Shown here: one piece after another, positions 11,936-23,930 of the stretch | How positions within the stretch are numbered: the stretch's first letter is position 1 | How the letters are laid out: every line of letters begins with the position of its first letter | Assembly: GCA_030765065.1 (NCBI GenBank) | Contig: CM060980.1 | Coordinates: 61,178,364 to 61,242,363, forward strand | Length of the DNA: 64,000 nt | Source of the DNA: Deroplatys truncata | Taxonomy: Eukaryota; Arthropoda; Insecta; Mantodea; Mantidae | Direction of reading: 5' to 3' | Translations under genes and position numbers: made by a program | Notes under the pieces: generated by a model | Seen by the model: only the letters and a program-made list of their open reading frames with translations | The model's database searches: none | What the model was told of the DNA's origin: nothing

Positions 11936-13197
11936 ATCATGTCAGCAAAACGTTCTTGTATATTATACGTAGGTATGGTGTGTTGTGTTATATTCTCCTC
12001 CTTATGGTAGAACAACTACCTCAATATCCTGCATCCTCTCCTCCGATCACACGGGCAGAGCTATAGAAAACCTTGCTCTAAGCTTACCTCACCCTACTAA
12101 CTACAGAGTGACAAGAAACCTTTAGGTTATTTTGTTGATTTTATTAATTCACCCTGCCCCATTGCCCTAACCAATATTCTACACTTGTTGTTAAAGCTTT
12201 GTATTACTTGTTATTACATCTGTTTTAAATTCTTGATAATTATATTTTTACTTGATATTACCTTTGAGTTCAACGTTTCCAAGTATTGCCATTACTGCTT
12301 AGAAATGTTCCTCCGTCACTCCTTCCTCTGTGCTGGAATTCTTGCTTAGTAATGTTTCGTCAAAGCCGAAAACTGACAACTCTGTTTTTTGAAGAATTAG
12401 CTTTGCGTTCCTTTGTTGGTCCCTAGCGTAACATAGCATGCCAGTTAGATTTACAGCCTCTTCTTCGGCAGAGTTTTCTAGTTGAGAAACGAAGGACAAC
12501 GGATAGGGTAGGTGATTATTTTGTCAAGATTCCATGGCCACCAGTAGAAGTTTACGAAACCAAAAATCACATTTCACCCAAAAAGCTCCAAATTATGAAT
12601 CCCCAGATGGCTGAGTGCATGCGGTTTCTGCCCTACCGGTATGAGAAAAATCCCATTTCGGGTCTGCCGCTCCGCAGACACCAACCTTATTACATCATAG
12701 AGTACGTTCACTTTATGCTAAGCACAAATATAAAACAAATGCTACTGCATCCTCTATTCGTTTTACCTTAATTAGCCATATCTTGACCTTGAGTTTGTGT
12801 GAATTTACTCTAAAGTAGCTCTTTGAATTTATATTCCACAAACACTTGCATAATTCACAAAAACAAATAATATCAAGAGCTCCCTTCTGTTTTAATGTAA
12901 TTTTAAATTTCCTTGGTGAATTGCATGTAATATCCTTTGTCATTTTCTTCGTTGTAGGATGTGTGATTGGATGAGAGCAACTATTATACTAGATATGATT
13001 TCTATTATTGGGTTAGCTGACGAGTTCTGTAAACTACCATGCCTAACAATACCATCTTGCGAAGAAAAACATTTTTCAACAACTTTTCACTGTGTATTTT
13101 ATGAAAAAAGTAAGGTTTAAAATGGCACATTGCACATTATTTTTCATAATGTAATAATTTGTATATTATTTAGTTCTGCGGAATATTAAAGCATAAA
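11936..13197. other. No feature recognised
   Basis: A weak tRNA-like stretch at 12603-12680 lacks a convincing box B. No gene supported. Confidence 0.5.
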
Positions 13198-14393
13198 TAG
13201 AAATGTCTCATAAATAATTTGGGTTTTTAAGCAAAACTTTATTTGGGACGTTTTCTGCCAAATTAAACTACTGTTCAAAGTAGAGAACATCAGATTCTAT
13301 GACCTTTAGACATCTTTCATCGAGGTTTATTATCCCACGACGGTACCAGTCTCCATTTCCACAGCTTCAATTTTTTCGAAATTTCTTCCACAGAAGAAAT
13401 GGGCCATGGATCAAAACACATGGTAATCTGAAGGGGCAAGACCAGAGCTGTATGCTAGGTGTGGTAGCAGTTCGACACCTTCCAATTCCTGAATTTTTGT
13501 CATGGTTGTTCATGCAGTATGGGGTGATGTATTGTTCTGCTGTAAGAAAGCTCGGTTAACTAATGCTGGGTATTTCCGTCTCAAAATTTCACGAACTCGT
13601 TCCAGTTGTTGAGAATAAATATCCGCATTGACAGCACGCCCGTTTTGAACAAATTCCCAGTGAATTACTCCTTCAAAATTCTACCAGACATACATTACTT
13701 TGGGGCTGAACTGATTTTTTTAGCGATGACTTTGGCAGGTTGATGGGAACTGAGCAACTGCTTCGAGACATTAGGGTTGCGGTAATAGATCCATGTTTCA
13801 TCACATGTGAAATTTCATAAGATTACCGATAAGCTGGCAGATATCCACTCTACGTTGAGCCTGTTGAGGTGTCAATTCATGACGTACAGATCTACAACTT
13901 CTGTTAGATTTTCCAAGTTTCTTATTCTGGCAATGTATGGAATCTTTTGATGGACCAAGTTCTTCTGACAGTCTGCGAGTACTTCTTTGAGGATTTTCTT
14001 CCAAAACGCTTCATGTATTCTCAACATCCCATAATTTAGGTTTTCCAGAACTCGGTAAATCCTTAGTGTTTTCTTCTCCAGTTAAAACGTTGGAACCATC
14101 GTTGTGCCAAACGCTCGCTAACGATATTTTCTCCTTCCATTTCACATACTTTTCGATCCGGGGCAGCAGCTTTATAATCTTGTTTCCAGTAATGCTTTAG
14201 AAGGACTCCATTTTCAAACTTTGTAACTTCCATTTTGTGATTGCGTGTTAACAACTGACGCCTGATACATTCTCGCAATATACTCAATACTAGTCATAGC
14301 ACCCTGTAAATAGCATTGGCGAACCAAATAACACCAATTCTATCATATAAAACACCAAACTTAAAAACCGACTTTACTTATAGGACAACCTAA
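13198..14393 (-). mobile_element. Degenerate mariner (DD34D-type) transposon
   Basis: Minus-strand pieces read as mariner transposase in order. An N-terminal helix-turn-helix contains SERLAQRWFQRF (frame 14287-14063). The second helix-turn-helix has NPQRSTRRLSEELG and HELTPQQAQRRVDIC (frame 14004-13801). The first catalytic motif CDETWIYYRNPN has its Asp at 13800-13802. QNNTSPHTA follows, with the second catalytic Asp replaced by Asn, then LAPSDYH with the third Asp retained. Stops and frame changes break it into several frames. The right end reads ACAACCTAA followed by TA; the left ~29 bp (13203-13231) matches the right inverted repeat at about 22 of 29 positions. Near the usual 1.3-kb mariner length. 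Dead. Confidence 0.9.
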
Positions 14394-14483
14394 TATAACA
14401 TAGACACTCCGTTACGTAATGTAAACCAATGACTCATATTCACATATGGATGCGAAAATTGGAATCTAAGGAAAACACTTAGA

Positions 14484-15275
14484 AGAAGAATGTTTCCTCT
14501 TCGATGTGATTTCTTTCCGCTGTGGCGCCCTCGTAAAGCCGGTTTTTCTCTCGCACAAAAGGAGGGAGGCGAAAAAAATGCGATGCAGACTTAATAGACA
14601 GACTGGACGAATAATGCCGAGCCCATAACGATTGATCACAGAAAAAGTAAAAAATCAGCTGCAGAGAAGAGGGCATTGCTTTATGCTTCAACTCTTTCAT
14701 CTATAAGGGTAAAAATAAACAAAAAATAAATAAAATAAAATGTAAGTAGCAATTGTGGGAAAACAAGTAAAGTTGGAGTATGTTACGTTTTATGAAACTG
14801 AAGTAACCTCTTGATAAAACTTACTTTATTTCTTGAAATTGTAATTGAAAGAACTTTAACTAAGAATTTCTTAAACTGAATTTCAAGCCTACTCATTTTA
14901 ATAATTAATCAATATATCTCTAATTGAGGAGGGGTTTTGCGAGGTCTAAAAATGAGGTCTAGACGTCTATAAATGTTATTCTGTGAATTAAGGTGTATTA
15001 TTAAGGACCAAGATAGCACGGATATTCGAGAGATCAAATACCGTTTTAATTTTTAGGGGAGCTCAAGGAGGTTTTAGGGTTTATATTATATGATACATCA
15101 GTTTATATAAACTTTTTAGGGCTTTTTAAATTTTCCACCGACACACAGTAGACAGAGATAGAAAAAACATGACTATAAAGTGCAGAATGTATCAAGTGCG
15201 ATACACATGACCATCATGACTTTGACCCGTTCGTAGAGCTATATACGAAATCTGATTGTCATATAATAATCATTT
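14484..15275 (+). repeat. Left arm of a large inverted repeat
   Basis: Pairs in reverse orientation with 16838-17556. Shared marks are the outer CTTCGATGTGATTTC, the GGCGCCCTCGTAAAGCCGG stretch, the TAGACAGACTGGACGAATAA stretch and the inner CGTTCGTAGA region. Arms are roughly 0.7-0.8 kb with small gaps. No coding function recognised; short frames in both arms are shadows. Confidence 0.82.
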
Positions 15276-15769
15276 AATTATATTATTATCATCATTATTA
15301 TAATATAATTATGAAAAAGGTTTCAAGATCTTCATAGAAAATTAAGAGTGGAAAATAATCCACATATATTTGGTTTTTATAATATAAGGTTTTCTTGAAA
15401 TTTTTCTCATGCCCATGCTATGTGATACCATGCCATCTTATCGTGTATGTTCTTAATCAATATTCTGTTACTCAACATAAGTCAGCTCTTACTAGCGGAT
15501 ATTTAACACATAAATGTGTTTTAGGATGATGTTTTATTGACAGTGTATGCTTTTTAAGTAACGATTAAATAATTGGAAATCATTACATTTCTAATGATTA
15601 ATTCAACGCATCAGTACATTAACACCTCTTCTACATCCTTTAAACTGCATTTTCCAAGTCTACTCGTAAAATGTGTAGGCTCACAATAAAATTACGTAGC
15701 TAGATTACCGGTTATCTTTCCGAAACCATAAAAAGCTACTAGTTTACATTGTTATTGTTTCCTTTAATG

Positions 15770-15935
15770 GCTATTCTTCTTTTGTACAAAAATGAATGGA
15801 AGAGAAAAAAGCAAAAACGAAATGTACACTTAACGTTCGTAGACAAACTGGACGAGTAATGCAGTGCCAAGCTATTTTCTTTATGAACGATTGATCACGG
15901 GAAAAAATTCACCTGCGGAAGACCAAGCACGAAAT
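15770..15935 (+). repeat. Partial third copy of the inverted-arm repeat
   Basis: Resembles about 14530-14690 of the left arm in the same orientation (GACAAACTGGACGAGTAATG, CGATTGATCACGG). It lies in the spacer between the arms, so the arm sequence is a repeat family and not only a single palindrome. Confidence 0.6.
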
Positions 15936-16299
15936 CTTTCCACCGTCTTCAAATATGAGTTTGAAATAGAAAGCCAACAATTTCTTTCACCACGTCAGTT
16001 CATCTTACTGAGGATTAAAATACGAAAGTCGTGACCTCTCTAATACCGAAAATTACTTTTAGCTGAACGTATCAGCAAATGTATACTCCTTTTAGTCATC
16101 GTTAGTTTTCACATGCCTTTGCTCACATCACTGATCTCAAATTTGCTTAAATAAGTATACTATGCATAATAGTGTACGTGTAACCACAATAATTGTTATT
16201 TGCTGATGCAAAATTATTGCCAGCAAAATTAAGCATCATAAAAGGTTTTCTAAAAATGGGTGCTACATTTATGATTTTTTGGCGTGTTAAGTACAAATT

Positions 16300-16765
16300 T
16301 GAGCACAGTTTGTCTCTGCTATTAACTGGTAACAATTTTATACTTTTGAAAACGATGAAAATTAAAATTCACCAACTTGCTAAACAAAAAGATGTATAAC
16401 TCTGTAAAGTATATAATTCATTTCAAATGACTTATTTTGTGGCATCAGCCATTTCCGAGATATTCATTATTCTTGGTTTGTATTTGTCAATGCTTTGTGA
16501 TTTTAAAGTGCTGTCGCTATTCATTTGTTTCTCACGCTGTCATGGAAATAATATGGAAACTTTAGGACAGCATATATCGACCCAGATTTTATTTCCCTTG
16601 TACCTTCAGCGAAATGTGTGATAAAACCTTTTCTACAAAGGTTTATCTCGATTAAGATGAAATAGACACATAAGCTTTAGTAAGAATAGTACAAAACTTA
16701 TAGTGTATAAAAGTAAACGATAGTGGGTAGAGAAAGTAATGTGAATGTAACCATGAGGTTTTTTT
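16300..16765 (-). repeat. Diverged family A repeat (subfamily B), partial
   Basis: On the minus strand it matches the 5' half of the diverged copy at 26.6 kb (TGTGGCATCAGCCATTTCCG and the terminal GTAGAGAAAGTAATGTGAAT). Old and incomplete. Confidence 0.55.
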
Positions 16766-16837
16766 TTGAATGTTTGTTTCAGTTTCTGTAAGTTTTCATT
16801 AATTTCCTGCAGAAATGTTTTAACCCATAGGGTCCCA

Positions 16838-17556
16838 GTGTATCATAATTATATGACATCGGATTTCGTATGTAGTTCTACGAACGGGTCAAAATCATGA
16901 TGGTTGTGCGTATCATACTTGATACATTCTGCACTTTGCAGTCATGTTTTTTTTATCTCTGTCTGCTGTGAGTCGATGGAAAATTTAAAAAGCCCTAAAA
17001 GGTTTATATAAACTCGATGTATCATATATGATATAGCCCCTAAAACCTCCTTGAGCACGCCTAAAAATTAAAACAATATTTGATCTCTCAAATATCTGTG
17101 CTATCTTAGTCCTTAACATTACACTTTGATTTACAGAAAAGCATTTATAGACGTCTAAACCTCATTTTAAACCTCCCAAAATCCCCTTCTCAACTTTCTA
17201 GAAATAAAATAAATTTCTCCAAGAGGTTGAATTCAATTTCATAAAATTTATCATACCCCAACTACACTTGTTTTCCCATAATTGCGTACTTACATTTTCT
17301 TTTATTTATTTTCTGTTTAGTTTTACCCTTGGAGATGAAAGAGGTTGAAGCATAAAGCAATGCCTTCTTCTCTTCGGCTGAATTTTTTCCCTGTGATCAA
17401 TCGTTTTGGGCTCGGCATTATTCGTCCAGTCTGTCTATTAAGTCTGCATCGCGTTTTTTTCGCTTCCCTCCTTTTGTGCGAGAGAAGAACCGGCTTTACG
17501 AGGGCGCCACAGCGGAAAGAAATCACATCGAAGAGGAAGCATATTCCCTCTTCCCC
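16838..17556 (-). repeat. Right arm of the large inverted repeat
   Basis: Reverse-orientation partner of 14484-15275, ending at CACATCGAAGAGGAAGC. Together the pair encloses about 1.6 kb and could fold back. It could be the long termini of a fold-back DNA element or two oppositely inserted copies. No transposase is visible between them. Confidence 0.8.
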
Positions 17557-18071
17557 GGCACCTGCTATTATTGCGGCGAACCCGCACGCTTAACCATTTG
17601 TCCACCAGCAAAGGGCCGAGGGGCGAAGGAAGGCTTCCTCATCAGGCTTCGGCCATCGATCTTCATCAGATAAGACCGATCCACATACACATCGGCGTCT
17701 AAACGCTCCCAACACGCCAAACGTCTATCAAGCTTTACCCTTCATTGTTATACCTTAATCGAGTTACACAACGCCGCATTAAGCAAATCGAAACCAATAC
17801 ACTAAGGAAACAGCGCAAAGAGATAAATGCACGCAATGCTAGGCAGCATCCAAATAAAATATGGACTTAATAATGACAGTATTAATGTATTTAACAAATT
17901 TAAAAATCTTAAAGAATAAATATATACCCATAATGTTTCACTTGATATACCTCACAAATATTAAAACCTTTTACTTTTCTTCTGGACTGAGGAGAGGCAT
18001 TTAGAGTGCCTAACAACCAATTCAGTTAATTGGAGACAGTGCAAAAAAAACCTACACAGAGCTCAGCCATA
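17557..18071. other. No feature recognised
   Basis: Moderately GC-rich flank of the right arm (17557-17760), then AT-rich sequence. Confidence 0.5.
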
Positions 18072-18605
18072 CAGAACCGAGTGAGATGTGTGATGTTTGT
18101 ATTAGGGAAGTTCCGGTTCGATCACCGTCGGGCCGGCCACTCTTACCTTGGGTTTTTCGTGGGTTTCCCATAGGCCAATGCTAGAGTGGGTCCTCATCTA
18201 TTGCGAATTTCTTGTCTCATTTCTGTCTCCATCATTTCGTTTCATCTGTTTCACCTTTGTCTGTTTCATGGTTGCAGGACCAAGCGACGGCAATAGGTGA
18301 GTTGCGGCAGGGCGGTGGAGTTAGCGCTGTATGAAAATTTCTCCCTGGCGTTTGTATAGCCGGGTGGTGCCCCTTCCTGGAGGAGTTCTTTGTCCCCGGA
18401 AATCACGGGTGTTATTGGAGCAGGAGGCTCGCGCCGGCTTCAGGATTTGTGTCATCTTGGAATCGTTAAGGACCCCGTTCTTGATAGCGCGCATCGTCGT
18501 CTGGATCTGGTCACCCTTTAGGTCTCTCCTCATCCCTTTCTGCTAGGAGTCACGCAAGTCACAAAAAGCCTACAATGCTGAGCTCCAGAGACTGGCGGCC
18601 CTCTC
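18072..18605 (+). mobile_element. SINE family S
   Basis: The head ACCGAGTGAGATGTGTGATG carries a box-B-like GGTTCGATCACC. The body contains TCATGGTTGCAGGACCAAGC and a GTTAAGGACCCCGTTC segment also present at 35.4, 40.3 and 45.7 kb. No clean target duplication seen; older than the 1.8-kb copy. Confidence 0.75.
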
Positions 18606-19779
18606 CTTCTGACTAACCCTAACCGTAATCAAGCATACAAACTGTAAGTATCACCTTTAGAATGAATACAGAATTCATCGAAATGAGCAAAAAGTTGAAT
18701 AAGTATTCGAAATCCTCTCCATGCTTTAATGACTTGATTTAACCCTACAATGCGTTTAGTCCGTAACATTAGACAAAACAGCGTAAACACAATTAAAAAT
18801 TGGCCATGGGGAATACTGATAGATAAAGGCGTTTCAATTAATTGCAGTCTAAAACGTGTGTTTATTCGCTCAAAAATAATGTCTCTGTAACTGAAATGGA
18901 AAACATTCTAAGGCCTGTTTGCACTGTTCTTGTCCATAATTATGGACTGTACACTCTAATGTAAACCTGGGAACTGCCTCTCAATGAGCGCAATCTGCCC
19001 ATCGTCTTCGCTGATACGCAAGAGGAATAGAGCGAAGTCCATCACGTTACTGCGCCAGTTGCCTTAGAATTGCCCCGTTGTGTTCTGCAACTCTTTTAAC
19101 GCAAGAAGGGATATCTACACATGTAAAATTCTGTGCTGTTGGGCCACCTGGTATAATAGACTTTGTGGACTGCGTTGAATACGGCAAGGTTAATGGTTTG
19201 GATGTTTGCAGAATTTTTGCTTGAAAATTTAGCTTGATAAGTTCTTGTTGCTTCTCTAAAGCGATTCCACTTTCGATTTGCAAAAAGTTCTAATCGACAA
19301 CTTTATGCTACGCTCTATGACTTAATTTTATCCGTTTACCATGTTGCAAAATTCATCTTTTGTTGTTTACTGGAAACTTCAATTTCTTCATTACAGAGAC
19401 ATGTGAGTGAGGTCGGTCCGGTTTAGACAAATGACGAGGACACTCCAACGTTTTCAAATGTAGTTACTTCACTAATATTACGAATTATTGTTGTTTCTGG
19501 CCAGTTTTTTCGCGTTATTGAAGGAAGTGAGTAAAAATCAAATTTCCCTAGCAAAGAACACTTTGAAACATTTTTCACTAGGTAAGCTACATTGGTCTTA
19601 TTGTTACAATGTTCTCTAATTTTGAACTTGCATCTTACCTCTGCAATGGCAGAGAAATCGCACAATTTTCTGTACAATGCGCCACCTGTTCCGTAAATAT
19701 TTTAATTGCAGTTTTATAATGTTACAGCAGTGAATAGTTTATGCACGCTTCTAAGTTGATTTCTTTTAAATTAGTTATA
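18606..19779. other. No feature recognised
   Basis: An unassigned frame of 78 aa (19283-19047, minus) has no recognisable domain. Confidence 0.5.
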
Positions 19780-20567
19780 TTAGTTCTACTAGGTAAGATG
19801 AAGTACTGTATTCCACTCAAAGTTATATATGAGATATCAACAGAAATACACGCTCAGTGAGCCCATGAAATAAAAGAAAAGAAGTAAAAGAAAGCATTTT
19901 TAGAGGAAGGCCTACTCGCGGGTATGTGTACGAGAAACAGTTTGTTATTTAGGCTCAGCATCGAATTTTGAAGAAAAATCTCCGCACTCCATATTATCTT
20001 GGCTTGGAAAAAAATGATTTTTTATTTTCTAAAAAGCGGATTTAACGATTTTAGTTAAAATTCCATATGTTTAACACATTAACACGAAAAGTAAAATGCA
20101 TATTTTCAGCGAATTCCTCTGAACTTTCATTTATTGATTGAATTTTGTGTATATTTTTTATAACAAGGAAATATCAACAGAGAGACGAAACTGACTTTGC
20201 GAAAAATATTGGGCTCATTAAAATACATTTATTTGTCAAAGGTTTTTCGTAGCGCTACCGTTTTTGAAATATTCCATGTTGAAAGTGTACGACTTACACA
20301 AGTGTCACCTAAAGGAAATTGCTTTTCTTGCTTTCTCCTCCTTTCTTTACTTTCAATTACAAGAGCTTTCTACCACTTAAACATTAGAATGCTGCTGAAA
20401 CCTCCTTGTTCAATTTGAAACAATTCTTATGTAAGAATATATCGCGAGTAACGTAGCGCCTGATAGAATAATAACTTGTTACATAATAGTATTATATGTA
20501 ATTAATATATGTGCATATTTGTCATCGGTAGGGAAAATCCTATGAATGCAACACATCAGATTTTTAT
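19780..20567 (-). repeat. Diverged family A repeat
   Basis: On the minus strand it runs from AATCTGATGTGTTGCATTC-like sequence at 20567 to the TACTTCATCTTACC end near 19790. It keeps the order of family A blocks with heavy divergence. Confidence 0.6.
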
Positions 20568-20734
20568 TCCTATAGCGTACTAACTTTCCGCCAGATTATT
20601 ATTGAGAAAGCCAAGGTGAAAGCTACCAATGCCTTTAATGCCCCATGTACAACACTCTTCGGGTATGAAATCTTAAGATTGTTGGAAAATGCTCAGTTTA
20701 ACTAACATTTTCAGCTCTGAGATTGACTATGAGT

Positions 20735-21610
20735 GCAGTAGACCGAGCGATAACTTGTTGACTCGCATTCGGGAGGTTCCGGGCTCGATTCCCGTCGACC
20801 GCCACTTGGGATTTTCGTGGTTATCTCACGGTTACCTGGCCAGTAGGCAAATACGGGGTTGTTTCTCATATTGTAGCGGACCGGGTTGAGCGCCGAGGAT
20901 TACGTCAGATGAGGTAACCAAGCAGAAAGTGTCGAAACACGGTTACCTCAACACGGGCGCGCTAAGGAATGCGAAGTCAGCACCTCTGTATGTATTTATA
21001 CTGCGGGGGTCTGGCTCGCTTGGTGCGGAATAGGGTCGGAATCGTCGTCGGAATCAGTTGGAATCGTGAAGAAGTGAATTGTATCATCGACGATCTGTGG
21101 TCCGCTCACCATACACGAGTCGCCAGCGCAACACCAGTTGAACAGGTAAAGATGCATCTACTCTAAGATCTGCTGTGCTTGCACGTGCGTCACCAATCTC
21201 AGTGGCCCAACTACGGCCTCTAATGTACTCGCACTAAAACAATAATACAATTTATTGGGTCAATGCATCCCCTGGCATTAATTAAATACCCCTATCCTGG
21301 AACGCCACCCCGGCCTACCCACCATCCCAGTACAGACACATCCCCTACCTCTGAGCTATCACTCCACTAGCGTAACCAACTACTGCGGGGTAACCACACC
21401 CGGGAGAGGTTACAATATACCGAATTCCTTTCTCTCATTTCCCTTTCATCCCGTTTCCTGGTCATCTTTCAGGTGTGCTTCTATATTTCGTAGAGCACGG
21501 ATGCTTCCTCAAAGGAAAGAGTATTTCCGTGCACACTAGATGACTACTTCGTAGAGGGGTCCTTCACAGCTCCAACAGTGGGCCGAGTCTGGAACTGTTA
21601 GGGACTTCTG
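20735..21610 (+). mobile_element. SINE family S split by a ~0.54-kb insertion
   Basis: The head (GTAGACCGAGCGATAAC, box B GGCTCGATTCCCG) and first body part run from 20735 to about 20880. The rest of the body (CATCTTTCAGGTGTGCTTC, then GGAAAGAGTATTTCCGTG) resumes at about 21420, matching 37.77-38.09 kb where the two halves are contiguous. The inserted 20880-21415 is GC-richer and has a box-A-like TAGCTCAGAGGTAGGGG on its minus strand. Confidence 0.7.
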
Positions 21611-22224
21611 CGCGTCTCTGTGGTCTGTCTTCTTGTGGTCTGTAGCCTTTTGTGATCGCTTAACTTCGTCCCTTCCTCCTGGGGAGTAGTAATCACAGTA
21701 GATCTATGTAGAGTGCAGAGAACAAGGTTGCATAACATATAGCCTGTATGAGTGCAGTAACTTTGTTTGTGAAGTCTGTTGCAAGACACAGGAGAAAGTT
21801 GATTTCATCCAGTACGATGCCTTCTTTCATTGATGTTTGTCTTTTACAAAAGGTGTAGCATAGCACCAATTGAATGCATTGTATATGCTGAAAGAAGATA
21901 GTTTCCCAGGGCCATTTGTGTATGTTTCGTTAATCACCGAATACAAACGCCTGGTGTTTATCAATTTCAAATTAATTAAGTTTATGTTTTTCTTGATTAA
22001 TAATCTCTTCACTTAAGTTCATAACTGTTGAATAATATGTGTCACAATGGCTATCACTCCGTACTTGAAAGTCAGTATTGAGAGTCCAATATATATTTTA
22101 TTCCATAAGCACCGAAATTGACAACAGTTTAGACAATAATTATGTAAATCGCAATATGACGGTGAAATTTATTTTCTCTTCATTTAAGTTCTCTGAAAAA
22201 AAAGCTTCATGACCATACACACAA
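21611..22224. other. No feature recognised
   Basis: AT-rich; nothing supported. Confidence 0.5.
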
Positions 22225-23930
22225 TTTTATTTATTTATTTATTTACCCTGGCAAGAGTTAAGGCCATGGGGGCTCCTCTTCCACTCTATCAGGCAACACA
22301 CTACGATACAACATAGGAACATAAACATACAAAGGCCTAACAGATGCAAAAAAGAAAAATCATAACCAGAATGCTTTTAAGTTGAGGATATATGTGGGTG
22401 TGAGTGTGGGAGTGGGCATGTGTGTGTAAAAATTTCTCTAAGTAATTTAATATTTAAATTTGAAATATCAGTTACTAGCACATAAAATAATAGCAATACT
22501 AAATTAATTTGATGAGATATTTATCATTTTAATATAGCAGCAGATTAGGTTGACTATAAATGTATGCCCTAGATTTCCCTTGAACCGTATAACGTTCCGT
22601 CAGTCCCTTATGTCTTCCGACAGAGTTTTCTAAAATGAGTTAATGCTACGATTGAATGGTTATGAATAGAGAGTTGTATGATGAGCAGGTATAGCATGAA
22701 TAAAATAGATTCGTGACCGAGATTCTCGATTATGACAGTCAGAAGGGCATTTAAAGCGAACATTTAAATAGTTTGAGAAGCAAGAATGAAGGAGTTGATG
22801 CAATGTTAGAACCAGTGCAGTAATTCCAATGATGGTGTAACTGATCAAACTCACGGAGATGGCATACAAAGAAAGCTACGTGCCTATTCTGGGCTCGTTG
22901 AAGTCTTAGAATGGAAATGGTGGTTAGTAAAAAGAGAGACACAATAATCAAAATGAACCATCACAAGAGTTTGTATTGATACTTTCTTAATTGAAGTTGA
23001 AAAAAGTTCATGTTTACGTTTTAAAATATAGATTATTGAGAATGCTTTTAACATGTACATATGTGTAACTTGTGTGTTCCAGTTTAAATTTTGATCGACA
23101 TAAACTCCAAGATTGTTACTGTATTACGAAATTTAATTTCAAAATTATTTAATGCAAGGTGTTCCAATAGTTTCTAACAAGCCCTCGTGCTTCATAATAA
23201 TTACTTGTGACTTTCCTGATTCAGTTTTAGTCCATATTTTAATGATCAGGTCTATAGTGAATTGAAGTCTTCACTTACAGCCTTAATTGAGTCTCCTAAA
23301 CTATTATAGTTCATGTGTAAATATGTAAGTCATCAGCGAAAATATTAGGTTTACAATGTCATACTGTAAATGTCAAACAACAGATCCCTGTGGTACACCA
23401 GATTTTATTTCTTTCCAATGAGATAGGTTTGATTGATTTACACCTACAGCAGTTTGCTGGCGTTCACATAAATAATATTTGAACCAGTTGTAACACTATA
23501 TGGCAGATTAAAATTTAAGGCTTACATATTAATAAGTCCATGTCCCCCGTAACAAAAGTTTTAGAAATATCCAATAATGTTAGTAAAGTCAATTGTCTGT
23601 TGTCTGCGGCTTCGCATGTGTCCTTGATAACTTTTAATAGTGCAGTATGTGCGTTGCGTCCTGTCTGAAGCCGGACTGCGTTTAGGAGGTGCTTTTTTGA
23701 GGTAGTCTGAAACTTCTCTATGAATTAATTAGCCATTCAAGTGTTTTGGACATGATAGGAAGGATACTAATTGGCAGATAATCATTCGGGAATGTGGAAT
23801 TTTTAGGGAGGGAAAAATGAGGGCTTGTTTCCATAAGTGACATTTTCATGACTTTCATTGCAATTGGACAATTTTATGACCGGTAGACACTCTGAAAAAT
23901 GTTAATTTTTGAAAAACTTCGGTTTATTAT
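22225..23930 (-). mobile_element. 5'-truncated Jockey/CR1-type LINE
   Basis: The minus strand reads as the reverse transcriptase half of a non-LTR retrotransposon in broken frames. LPISILPIMSKTLEW comes near the 5' end, then a QSGFRQ block, then SGVPQGS at about 23405-23381 and catalytic FADD at 23340-23329. The C-terminal LQRAQNRHVAF block is at about 22900. It ends in an (AAAT)n tail at 22245-22225. The endonuclease and the N-terminal part are absent, and several stops and frame changes show it is dead. Assignment to Jockey versus CR1 is by motif recall only. Confidence 0.82.

Noticed and set aside
12603-12680. tRNA-like stretch (AGATGGCTGAGTGCATGCGG)
   Set aside because: No convincing box B or clover-leaf; probably chance or a decayed SINE head.
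18610-18625. CTAACCCTAACC as telomere-like repeat
   Set aside because: Only two units, inside or at the edge of a SINE; insect telomeres are usually TTAGG.
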